DNA of 20,000 nt, from the NCBI GenBank assembly GCA_963575745.1, contig CAUYUJ010009757.1, positions 202,501-222,500 of the forward strand. The letters are read 5' to 3'. Position numbers and translations under genes: made by a program. The DNA comes from Prorocentrum cordatum. Taxonomy: Eukaryota > Sar > Dinophyceae > Prorocentrales > Prorocentraceae. The notes under the pieces were generated by a model. The model saw only the letters and a list, made by a program, of their open reading frames with translations. It made no database searches and was not told the origin of the DNA. The first letter of the stretch is position 1, and the number at the start of each line of letters is the position of its first letter. Below, piece after piece: positions 7,899 to 15,494 of this stretch.

Positions 7899-8040
7899 GG
7901 GAGCTCTGGCCATCGCTCGGACGTCCGTTCCCTGTGTCTTTTTTGGTTTCGTGCGTGTTTTTTTCGCCAAATGACCAGGGATGCTCCTCGATGGTCCTCG
8001 CCGAAGGAAAAACGCACACGTCCGAGCGATGCCGGGAGCT
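7899..8040 (+). mobile_element. MITE-like element M1, copy 2, with 7-bp target duplication
   Basis: The element proper is about 7906-8033, with terminal inverted repeats GGCCATCGCTCGGACGT (7908-7924) and ACGTCCGAGCGATGCC (8018-8033). GGGAGCT lies immediately outside on both sides (7899-7905 and 8034-8040), a perfect 7-bp direct repeat, which is the hallmark of DNA-transposon insertion. This copy retains the 24-bp segment missing from copy 1. With that segment present, an inner pair (CGTGCGTGTTTTTTTCG against CGAAGGAAAAACGCACACG) extends the foldback. No transposase is encoded, so it would need an enzyme supplied from elsewhere in the genome. Confidence 0.82.
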
Positions 8041-9024
8041 TACGCGAGATGATACAGCGACCTTGCGCGGCAGCCTGCGCGAACCGCCAGCGCGGCAACG
8101 CTGGAAACGAGGGCGCTCACGCGCGAGCTTACGCGGGAAGCTCACGCGCGGATGTCGGCGCAGACGACCCCGCTTTATGCCTTCGCTCACGTGGACGGTT
8201 CCGGAAACCCTGAACCCAAAACTGTTGTCATCTCTTGGGAGGTCGACTTTTGCTTCCGCCAGCTTCCGCGGCAGAGGCCGCTTCGTTTACTTCCGCCGCC
8301 TTCCGCCGCCGTTCTGCCGCAGAAGAGATACCAAGTCCTCCTTCGACCCTCGAAGGCGAAGCCCTTTTTTGGAACGCCCCTCGTGGGTTCATGCAAACGT
8401 GCGTCCTGCTTTGGCTCCCAGATGGGTGGAGAGCACCCGGGGGGGGGTCGACCTATACCTCGGCCATCGCCTGCGCACCCGCCGGTCGGAAGAAGCAGGT
8501 GGAAACATGAAGTAGGGAGGGGGGTACAGTCGAAACGCTGCCGTAAGGAACCCGAACCCATACCTGAGGAACGAGGCACCTGTTTTTAAACCAAGTGAAA
8601 CTTCGTTTCCCATGGAAGACCCGAGGAACACCTGGGACCGACTGTAAAACCATAGAGGGGCACTGAGCCCCTCCCCAACGAAAAGGGTTCCTTCGTCCGT
8701 GGCCCGACTGCAAAGTAGCTTGGATTCGGGCCCGCCCGATGAGTATACCAGACAGCAGCAAACACACATCTACTCTTGGAGTAGGAGCTCGCTGAAAGCA
8801 AATTGGGAACTGGATCTCCAGGACAGCCTGCTGCCAATGACCGGCGTGTCTTGGTTGAGGATCGGGAGGGTCGGGGGGGGGCCGTGAGCGGGGACGCTGA
8901 TCCGCCAGGGCGTTGATAAAGCAGCCCAGGGACACACACAAATAAATACACACAACTTCCAGGATCCCCAATATTTTCCGATCTTTCTTGGATTTTTGTC
9001 TTCCCCCCACCGCACATATTTTAC
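8041..9024. other. About 1 kb of unique sequence with small hairpins
   Basis: No convincing gene. A minus frame (8389-8769, about 126 residues) has mixed composition in its middle, but this coincides with a roughly 50-bp internal near-duplication (CAGGTGTTCCTCGGG and CAGGTGCCTCGTTCC on the minus strand, about 8555-8640), and the frame ends in an Arg-rich stretch. GAGGGGC and GCCCCTC (8654-8672) form a small hairpin. From about 8930 the DNA becomes more AT-rich (AAATAAATACACACAAC), up to the head of the composite element. Confidence 0.3.
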
Positions 9025-10593
9025 CATATTCCATACCTATACGACCACCTTCTGGTGATAGGGAAGTCATGGGGGGGGGGAAGAGAGGGGGGGGAACAAA
9101 CATCTGACTCAATCAATATCACCATCGTTTTCACTCAACGGGACACCACGGGACACCAAGGGACACTTGTCGACCTCACGATCGATCTCACTATCAATCT
9201 CACTCAGCGGGACACCACGGACCACCACGGGACACCCCGGGACACCTCTTGATCTCACTATCGGTCTCACCATCGATCTCAGTATCGACCTCACTCAACG
9301 GGACACCATAGAACACCTTTTTGGGATTCCACGGGACACCTCGGGACACCGCATCGATCTCACAATCGATCTCACTATCGATCTCACTCAACGGGACACC
9401 ACGGGCCACCACGGGAAACCTGTCGATCTCATTATCGATCTCACATTTTGGGACACAACGGGACACCACGGGACACATCGGGGCACCACATCGATCTCAG
9501 TATCGATAGCACTATTGATCTCACTTTCGATCTCACTCAACGGGACACCACGGGACACCACGGGATACCTGACGAGCTCACGATCGATCTCACTCTCGAC
9601 CTCACTTTTTGGGACACCACGGGACACTGCTGGGCACCTCGGGGCACCACATCGATCTCAGTATCGATCTCAATAGCAATCTCAATATCGATCTCACGAT
9701 CGATCTCACTATCGATCTCTTTCAACGTGACAATACGGGCCACCACGGGACACCACGGGACACTTGTCGATCTCACGATCGATCTCACTATCGATCTCAC
9801 TCAGCGGGACACCGCGGGCCACCACAGGCCACCACGGGACACCACGGGGCACCCCGGGACACCTCTCGATCTCACTATCGGACCCACTATCGATCTCACT
9901 ATCGATATCGCTCAACGGGACACCACGGGACACCACGGGCCACCACGGGGCACCTGTCGATCTCACTATCGATCTCAATATCGATCTCACTTTTTAGGAC
10001 ACCGCGGGACACCACGGGACACCTCGGGGCACCACATCGATCTCACTATCGATCTCACGATCAGTCTCACTGTCGATCTCACTATCGATCTCGCTATCGA
10101 TCTCACTCAAAGGGACACTATGGCACACCACGGGGCGCCACGGGACACCAATCGATCTCACGATCGATCTCCCTCTTTGGGACACCACGGGACACAGCTG
10201 GGCACCACATCGATCACAGAATCGATCTCACTATCGATCTCACCCAACGGGACACCACGGGACACCACGGGACACCGCGCCGCGGGAAACCGCGAGCCAC
10301 CGCCGGACGGACGGACGGGAGCGAAACATTTGTCGTGTCTTCGCCCTAGCAGCGGCGGACACCGCGGGACACCACGGGGCATCACGGGATACCGCGGGAC
10401 ACCGCTAGGGCCACCGCCGGACGGACGGACGGACGGACGGACGGGGGAGCAACATTTGTCATGCAACGGCGGGTTCAGTCCTCTCGCGCGCCCACGCAGC
10501 TTCGCCTCGCCCACACGCACGACACGAACGAAACGAAACGATTTCCCGGCTGGGGTCTCCCTCCCACTGCGATCTCACCCCCCAACCTCCGAT
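9025..10593 (+). mobile_element. Composite head-array-tail repeat element, copy A
   Basis: A 1.57-kb unit with three parts. The head (9025-9113) starts CATATTC and continues with a CACCTTCTGGTG hairpin, a G-run and ACATCTGACTCAATC. The interior is a two-motif minisatellite. The tail (10480-10593) starts CCTCTCG and contains CGCCCACGCAGCT, GATTTCCCGG and CACCCCCCAACCTCCGAT. Head and tail recur in the same order and orientation at 19046-19130 and 19620-19753, around a much shorter interior, and similarity ends sharply at both outer edges. It has no terminal inverted repeats, obvious target duplication or coding region. It may be a non-autonomous transposon that carries a minisatellite, as some Helitron-like elements do, but I do not see the typical Helitron CTRR end. 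Confidence 0.7.
9114..10290 (+). repeat. Alternating GATCTCACTATC / GGGACACCAC minisatellite
   Basis: Interior of composite copy A. Two unrelated short repeats alternate: a 12-bp motif, CGATCTCACTAT (variants CGATCTCACGAT and CAATCTCAATAT), in runs of 2-6, and a 10-bp motif, GGGACACCAC (variants GGGCCACCAC and GGGACACCTC), in runs of 2-5. Together they make higher-order units of roughly 80-130 bp. GATC and the ATCGAT palindrome are extremely dense. Long frames on both strands (SLSISL and GTPRDTTGHH repeats on plus, SEIDSEID on minus) only reflect the repeat. Confidence 0.95.
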
Positions 10594-10990
10594 GTCCCTG
10601 GGAGTCGACGATTGATTGTGTCTGTGTGCTTCTGTACAAGGCGTTCCTTTGCAAGCACATCGTCTTCGGCACCACCTGATTCCGGGGCTTTGCCCCCTCT
10701 TGGCCTTGACGTGAGGCCCCTCCTCCTGCCTTCCCCCCTTTGTTGATTAAAGCTGTGCGCGGCCCGCTTAGCTTCGACCGGAAGAGGTGCGCTCTCGACC
10801 CGCGGATCAAAAAAGTGTCAGTGTGCTTTTTCCCCTCCGGAGCTGACGCCTACCCGAGAGAGCGGCAGCCCGTGGGCCGAGACAATCTCGGCTCCTCGCG
10901 GGTTCCAGCAATGGTATTCGACGCCCCGGTCTGCAATGACCCGCCGCTCCGGGGCCCCGCGAGGGGCAGGGAGGACGAGGGTCGGCTGGC
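10594..10990. other. Unique stretch, no feature recognised
   Basis: Complex sequence downstream of the composite element tail. It includes a short palindromic CCGGGGCTTTGCCCC-like segment at about 10682-10696. Some frames are open, but none has a recognisable domain. Confidence 0.3.
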
Positions 10991-11162
10991 GCAGGAGGAG
11001 AGGCGGAGGAGGAGGCGGAGGAGGAGGCGGAGGAGGAGGCGGAGGAGGAGGAGGCGGAGGAGGAGGAGGCGGAGGAGGAGGCGGGGGAGGCGGCGGAGGA
11101 GGCGGAGGAGGAGGAGGCGGAGGAGGAGGAGACGGAGGAGGAGGAGACGGAGGAGAGGGAGA
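10991..11162 (+). repeat. (GGA/GGC)n trinucleotide tract
   Basis: About 170 bp of GGAGGAGGC-type repeat, ending in GGAGACGGAGGAGAGGGAGAGG. It produces poly-Gly, poly-Arg and, on the minus strand, poly-Pro, poly-Leu and poly-Ser frames. Strong G-quadruplex potential on the plus strand. Confidence 0.96.
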
Positions 11163-11319
11163 GGGCCATGGGGGGAGCTGCTTCGGTCGCCGCGGTGGCG
11201 AACGCGCGACGCGTCCGCAGTCCGAGCGGGGGCCCTGCCGGCCAAATTGTGGACAAGCAGGCGGGAGACGGACGAGGGCGGCCGCGGCAGCGCACTCCGA
11301 CCATCGCGGCGAAAGGGGA

Positions 11320-11492
11320 GACGTGCAGAGCCTCAGCGACAAGCACAGCGCCCCTCCGCCCATGTCGGCACACCGCGCACGCGCCTCGTGGCCCTAGAAG
11401 GAGCTCCACCGCAGGCTCCAGTGGCAGGGTATCGCACAGCGTCCTCCCGCCACTGTCGGGACCCCCCTCATACGTTGGTTGCCTCACAGGAA
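11320..11492 (-). repeat. Diverged 90-bp satellite units, opposite orientation, part 1
   Basis: Two diverged units of the family seen at 1-3750, read on the other strand. The plus strand here shows CTCGTGGCCCTAG, GAGCTCCACCGCAGGCTCCA, AGTGGCAGGG and TTGCCTCACAGGAA, matching the reverse complement of the array core (GGAGCTCCACCGAAGGC). The left unit is heavily decayed. The part ends at a 14-bp repeat where an insertion begins, and the array resumes at 12081. Confidence 0.8.
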
Positions 11493-12094
11493 CGGAACGG
11501 AACGGAACGTAACGCCTGTGCGGGCATGCGCCCGGGCCCCTTAAGGGCTTGGCGGGTGAGGCCATGGCCTCGCATGAGAAGCTGCGCGCGTCGGGGGTCT
11601 ACTCAGGACAATGCGTACTTCAGGAGCTCATTTCCTGACAGTCCCCACTACTCCGTTTTCTCATGATGTAGCCACGTCGTCTCGTTGAAATCGTAGTGCT
11701 TGTGGTGTGAGACTTTCGGAGAAACCCGTGGGTTTCATCGTCCTTTCTGTGATCTCGAACTCATAGCAAAACACGTTCGAGTTGAACTCCTCGGACCTCC
11801 AATCCACTGCACATGGGTGTGGGAGCATTGGTGTTCTCATGAACTCTGTGTTACATCTTTCAGGTACCACTCAAGAAACAGATCACCACGTACAATCGAA
11901 GGCCCATACGCGCTGTGTGACACACCCAAGAGATCAGCTAGAGGTCGATTGGTGGTGGAAGTTGGAAGTCAAATGTGAGAGGTTGGAGGTCTGAATGTTG
12001 TGCTGGTGGAGGGTGGTGGTTGATTGGTGGAGGTGGAAGTCGAGAGTCGGATGCTGGAGGTTGGAGGTTGAAATGCTGAATTGCCTCACAGGAA
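11479..12094. mobile_element. 588-bp insertion in satellite, with 14-bp target duplication
   Basis: TTGCCTCACAGGAA occurs at 11479-11492 and again, perfectly, at 12081-12094. The satellite marker CCACCG is at 11406 before and 12098 after, 692 bp apart. Removing one 14-mer plus the 588 bp between (602 bp) leaves exactly 90 bp, the satellite period. The insert starts with four GGAAC-type pentamers (ending about 11514) and ends with two copies of a GGTTGGAGGT-rich segment about 83 bp apart (11945-12075). It has no terminal inverted repeats. A 14-bp duplication, a short-repeat end and the lack of inverted repeats fit a retroposon (SINE or truncated LINE), perhaps on the minus strand with a CGTTC-type tail. 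No protein recognised. Confidence 0.75.
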
Positions 12095-12433
12095 GCTCCA
12101 CCGAAAGCTTCAGCGGCAAGGTATTGCACAGTGTCCTTCGCGAATTTCGGAACCCCCCCCGCACGTTTCGTGGCCCCACGGTGAGCTCCACCGAAGGCTT
12201 CAGTGGCAAGGTATTGCATAGCGTCATCCCACCAATTTCGGCATCCCCCTCAAACGTTTCGTTGCCCCACTGGAAACTGCACAGATGGCCCCAGCGGTAG
12301 GGTATCGAAAACGGTCCCCCCGCTCATTTCGGCACACCCCTCACACGTTTCGTGGCCCCACAGGAAGTTCCACCGAAAGCTTCAGCGGCAAGGTAATGCA
12401 TAGCGCCCTCCCGTCAATTTCGGCGAGCCACTC
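12095..12433 (-). repeat. Diverged 90-bp satellite units, opposite orientation, part 2
   Basis: Four units with CCACCG-equivalent positions at 12098, 12188, 12279 and 12370 (periods 90, 91, 91). Conserved parts are the CGTTTCGTGGCCCCAC and AGCTCCACCGAAGGCTTC core and the spacing. The connecting segment differs from that in arrays 1 and 2 (GGCAAGGTATTGCATAGCGTC instead of the CCGCATGCGG palindrome region). It is an old, separately evolving branch of the family. The last unit stops at about 12433. Confidence 0.88.
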
Positions 12434-13042
12434 AGGAGGAGGTGAAAGAAGAGGAGGCGATCATGATGAGGATGAGGACGGTGGCGGAGCGAGGAGGAAC
12501 AACCGCTATTTAATCCTTGATGTGCTATCGCACTCGCTGTAAGGGGTGCGGGAGACATCTGCTTTGAAGGCGTTGGCCCCTCCCTCGCGTGTCGTAGGGG
12601 TTCCCTCGGGATGACTAGCGCCATCGTGGACCGCGATCGCGAAACGCTCAAGGCGATGCGCGCCTGTATGGTCCTCCGTTCCTCAGCCGCGCTGCCCCGG
12701 GCTGCATCCCTTTCGTCGCGGGCAGTCTATGATGAGAGAGGGCCGCTCCTTGCGATGATCGCAGCAGCAGATGGTTGGGTCCCTCTGTAAATACTGCCAC
12801 AACGTGGACCCCGTGAGGTCTGGACCCCTTTCCCAAGACCAGCTATTCGTCCCGAGTTGTTTTGACGGTTCCCCGGCCCCGCGAGGGTCCGAAGAGGCCA
12901 AAAACAGCGAAACACCTCCGTCTTGACTTCTCTCAACACTTTGAGAGTCTGGGGCGACCTCCCCAAGGGCAGCCTGTCTGTAGACTCAGCCACTTTTACC
13001 TGCATGTAGGGGGGGGGAGGCGTGGCGAGGCCTCAGAGGAAA
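12434..13042. other. About 600 bp of unique sequence
   Basis: No repeat is apparent by eye except a G-run at 13008-13019 and the small hairpin CTCTCAACACTTTGAGAG (about 12931-12948). It contains the short open frame 12611-12790 listed separately. No splice, promoter or polyadenylation signal could be assigned. Confidence 0.3.
12611..12790 (+). CDS. Unrecognised 59-residue open frame
   Basis: ATG at 12611 to TAA at 12788-12790, in non-repetitive DNA; the frame stays open upstream to a stop at about 12517-12519. The peptide begins MTSAIVDRDRETLKAMRACM and ends IAAADGWVPL. Its mixed, helix-friendly composition is unlike the low-complexity frames that fill the window. It has no known motif, and the length is within chance expectation. 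It could be an exon fragment or a relic of a mobile element. Very uncertain. Confidence 0.12.
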   Translation: MTSAIVDRDRETLKAMRACMVLRSSAALPRAASLSSRAVYDERGPLLAMIAAADGWVPL

Positions 13043-13118
13043 CCTTGACTCCACGCAAATCGGGACTCGCTGGTACGCCTTTCGGCCTACGTAGCGCTGT
13101 TTGAAAAGGCGGCGGAAG
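13043..13118 (-). repeat. Dispersed ~75-bp repeat, copy 2
   Basis: Partner of 4972-5043. It has the blocks CCACGC, GGGACTCGCT, ACGCCTTTCGGCC, AGCGCTGTTTG and AAAAGGCGGCGGAAG. Compared with copy 1 it has a 4-bp addition (ACGT) in the middle. On the minus strand it stays open and reads RFRRLFKQRYVGRKAYQRV, within a longer frame that continues upstream into TCG-repeat DNA. Family unknown. Confidence 0.55.
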
Positions 13119-13317
13119 CGTTTGGCCAACGATTTCCTGATGGTTCTGGCCAACCCAGTGGGTGGGGTGGGGTGGGGGTAGGGGGGGGGGGGCGAAAGTC
13201 CGTGCAAGAGATTCTGCTCGACGTCCGCGCGGGGCGGCTGGCAGCCTTTGACGACACGTGCTCCAGGGCCCACGCAGGTACGGCTGACAGGCCCTCCTGC
13301 AGCGGGGCCGGCGCAGA

Positions 13318-13322
13318 TCCGA

Positions 13323-13373
<51 letters not shown>

Positions 13374-13590
13374 AGGTGGTCGTCGGTCGTCGTGACTCGT
13401 CAATCGTTGTCGTGACCCGCCCGTCGTCGTCGGCAATCGTCTGGTGTCGTCGTCTGTTGTCGTCGTCGTCGCCGCCACGGCCGTCGCCGTCGTCCCTCCT
13501 CCTGCATCCTTCTTCTCCTCCGTCTTCCTCCTCCCCCTCCTCGTCCTCCCCCTCCTCCTCCTCCTCCGCCTCCTCCGCCTCTCTCGGGCC
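13318..13590 (+). repeat. (CGT)n and (CCT)n trinucleotide tracts
   Basis: A near-pure CGT run at 13320-13372, then imperfect CGT/GTC DNA to about 13495, then CTC/CCT DNA to about 13585. Both strands are open (poly-Ser and poly-Val on plus, poly-Asp, poly-Thr and poly-Arg on minus). It shares its composition with the long GTC region at 16306-17700. Confidence 0.94.
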
Positions 13591-13924
13591 TCCGATGGAA
13601 GGGTGGCGGGGGCAGATGAGGGCTGAGGACGCGTGCTCCCTCTCTGCGCCGTCCGGGCCCGCGGCGGCAGCGTCCACGGGCCGTTCAGGGCCCACCGTGG
13701 GGGCCGCTGTCCTGCACTCCTCGACCGGCCCTTTACCAGCCTGGAGCATACAGGGCAGTTTTCAATACATAGGATGTTTGAAGATATGGGATTTTTATGA
13801 CATGATTGATCAATGAATAAATGTATGCATGACCTCGTTGTTGTTTTAATGCTAACTCCCTGCATTTTCAATACATGGTCCGCACGCGGAGCATGTACAA
13901 AAAACGGCACTGCATCCTGCGAGG
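13591..13924. other. Unique stretch turning AT-rich, with an AATAAA
   Basis: GC-rich to about 13740, then clearly more AT-rich, with ATTTTTATGACATGATTGAT and AATGAATAAATG (AATAAA at about 13816-13821). A short near-duplicate, TTTTCAATACAT, occurs at about 13758 and 13865. AATAAA in an AT-rich dip could be a 3'-end signal, but no upstream gene supports it. Confidence 0.3.
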
Positions 13925-14167
13925 CGGGGATTTATCCATATCCACCGCCTGGGAACCGACGTCCCGGTGCCCCAGCGGGCGGCAAGCGACTTGGTAGAGT
14001 AACCGTGGCTTGAAGGCTCTGTATGTACTTTAATGTTCAGCGTTACGTTGAACTTGAGACGCCTGTGGCAATCCTTGATCAATAATAACATTTCGGCCCT
14101 CGGGGGCCCGAATATATCCATATCCACCGCCTGCCGAGGCTCCGAAAACTGACCCTCCAGGCGGTGG
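13925..14167. repeat. Repeats of TATCCATATCCACCGCCTG and a 10-bp inverted repeat
   Basis: TATCCATATCCACCGCCTG occurs at 13933-13951 and 14115-14133, 182 bp apart. The second copy also forms a perfect inverted repeat with CAGGCGGTGG at 14158-14167 (CCACCGCCTG at 14124-14133, loop 24 nt). The first copy has a weaker inverted partner, GAGGCGGGG, just upstream. This may be the remains of one or more elements ending in CCACCGCCTG. It abuts the structured element at 14181. Confidence 0.6.
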
Positions 14168-14180
14168 TCATGTATACATT

Positions 14181-14331
14181 CCCGCCTCGGATATCCCTAT
14201 CCTTATGCTGGGCACCGCCTCATCACGATGCCAATGCGATGGATGCCCTTAGTTTTTGAGGGCGCATCCCTAAGATTATCGTCGCCTTTTGGTCTGTCAA
14301 TCTTAAGGATAGGGATAAGTTCGAGGCTGGT
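14181..14331 (-). mobile_element. Structured inverted-repeat element F3, copy A
   Basis: Terminal inverted repeats: CCCGCCTCGGATATCCCTAT (14181-14200) against GATAGGGATAAGTTCGAGGC with CTGGT (to 14331). On the minus strand it aligns over its length with 19758-19915: a CCAGCCTCGAAC start, TATCCCTATCC, an inner hairpin from CCTTAAGATT with AATCTTAGGG, and a second small stem starting CCCTCA. A palindrome-like ATGTATACAT lies just outside (14170-14179), and a similar ATGTATACA follows copy B, so the element may extend a little further. It has no coding capacity and is probably a MITE-type element. Confidence 0.65.
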
Positions 14332-14403
14332 GCACCTCCCCTTGTGAAAAATCCCCCCGCTAACTGCCAGGGGCCCAAATCCCTCCCTCCTGCTCCCTCC
14401 AAC

Positions 14404-14935
14404 CGCCCGGCTAATGGACAAGAAGTATCACACCGAATTGCAGGAGTCCCTCTTGCAAGATTCCTCGGCGCAGACTGCTCAAGACCATCCAGTCGGAGCA
14501 GGGCACCACAGATAAAGATGAGATCCGTCGACGCCCTCATCTCCGCCTTTCTCGTGCACAATGCTGGGACCTGGACCACTTTCGCACCTGGGGCCCGTAA
14601 GACCCTCCGAGTCACTGCCATTCGACGATATCGATCGGCAGCATGTTTACAACAGCATGGTGATCAGGCCATCCCGAATGCTGAGGTCCTCAAAGTGCTC
14701 GAACGCCTTGGTCTAGACATACAGCTATACACGTGTCCACCAATTCAGGTTGCTAGGCCAATCTCTACACTTTGGCACCGACCACCTAAACCACCTACTC
14801 GGTTTCATCGCCTACGCATATCGGCGGGCTCCCCTACTCAAGTCTTCCCAAGCGGCTTGGCTCCAACTCATCATCGACAACCTCCTCTGGCTTGGCTCGG
14901 TTCAACCATCATCCGCGACGGTGCCACCACATTGC
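14404..14935 (+). pseudogene. Frameshifted LINE reverse-transcriptase C-terminal remnant
   Basis: This is the only stretch in the window that reads like a known protein family. In one frame (14524-14733) it reads DALISAFLVHNAGTWTTF, then an Arg-rich segment, then NAEVLKVLERLGLDIQL. After a +1 shift near 14725 the next frame reads YTRVHQFRLLGQSL, a Leu-rich segment, then RRAPLLKSSQAAWLQLIIDN and LLWL (to about 14898). That order (LLYNAGTW-like motif, then RLRYLG-like motif, then W..(x)n..D.L.WL) is what I recall for the region following the reverse transcriptase palm in LINE elements of dinoflagellates. Further upstream a third frame reads TDKDEIRRR (14508-14534), which could be the preceding conserved block joined by a deletion. 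No catalytic (F/Y)xDD motif is present, so the piece is 5' truncated and broken. It runs into a GT microsatellite. Confidence 0.45.
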
Positions 14936-14949
14936 CGGTGGAGGAACGG

Positions 14950-14954
14950 TGTAC

Positions 14955-14990
<36 letters not shown>

Positions 14991-15000
14991 GTGCGTGTTG
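14950..15000 (+). repeat. (GT)n microsatellite
   Basis: CGTGTGTGTG-type dinucleotide repeat with two GC interruptions near its right end. It directly follows the LINE remnant, where it could derive from or have expanded near the element's 3' end. Confidence 0.95.
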
Positions 15001-15016
15001 GTGCCTTGCTTTCTCG

Positions 15017-15147
15017 TCCTCCTGCTCCTCCTGCTCCTCCTGCTCCTCCTCGTCCTCCTCCTCCTCCTGCTCCTCCTCCTCCTACTCCTACTCCTCCTCC
15101 TCCTCCTCCTCCTCCTCCTCCTCCTCCTCTTCTTCCTCCTCCCCCGA
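15017..15147 (+). repeat. (CTC)n microsatellite with TGC and CTA interruptions
   Basis: CTCCTGCTCCTCCTG units at the left become pure CTC further right. All three plus frames are open (poly-Leu, poly-Ser, poly-Pro), as is the Arg-rich minus frame. Confidence 0.96.
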
Positions 15148-15381
15148 CACATGGGGCCCAACATGCGTGCGCTCTTGGTGAGCACTCGCAAGGCGATGCC
15201 AGACACAGAGACGAAAGGGGCAGGACCCGCCAGAATTAACACGGGGCGCCACGGGCGCCCCGCCCCTTTTCCTCGGGCGACCGCCGAGCTCGTTGGCAGA
15301 CCTGCGCCGCAGCGGATGTGGATTTCAGGGACCCTGAACTCGTGCCCGAGTCTTGGCGGCGCGCTCAAGGGTGTAGGGGGA
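15148..15381. other. Unique stretch with GC-rich hairpin
   Basis: Holds a perfect 8-bp stem, GGGGCGCC with GGCGCCCC (15243-15261), followed by CGCCCCTTTT. In a bacterium this would suggest a terminator; in this context I read it only as a local hairpin. No gene recognised. Confidence 0.35.
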
Positions 15382-15494
15382 GGGGGGAATCCTTCTTAGG
15401 AGGAGGCTGTTTCTTGGAAGGTGGTGGTCTTACGTCTACAGACAAGGCCCGCGCCTTCTACGAAGAAGGGGCGCTTCTAAGAAGCCTTCCCCCC
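15382..15494. repeat. Inverted repeat, ~113 bp
   Basis: GGGGGGAATCCTTCTTAGG (15382-15400) pairs with CTTCTAAGAAGCCTTCCCCC (15474-15493) over about 20 positions with a few mismatches, enclosing some 70 nt. A second weaker pairing inside (GGAAGGTG with CGCCTTCT) may extend the fold. It could be a small foldback element. No target duplication seen. Confidence 0.5.

Noticed and set aside
9025-10593. Assigning the composite element to Helitrons
   Set aside because: A minisatellite interior is compatible, but I see no 5' TC, 3' CTRR with adjacent hairpin, or A/T insertion site at the inferred ends.
10740-11666. 308-residue frame with a poly-Arg centre, and its minus-strand poly-Pro shadow
   Set aside because: Both are products of the GGA/GGC tract at 10991-11162, and the flanking residues match nothing I know.
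11755-11785. B-box-like GTTCGAGTT in the 588-bp insertion, suggesting a tRNA-derived SINE
   Set aside because: The match is partial, and I find no A-box-like motif at a suitable distance on the same strand.
15243-15270. Intrinsic terminator (GC hairpin followed by TTTT)
   Set aside because: The window is eukaryote-like with no gene ending there, and the T-run is only four bases.
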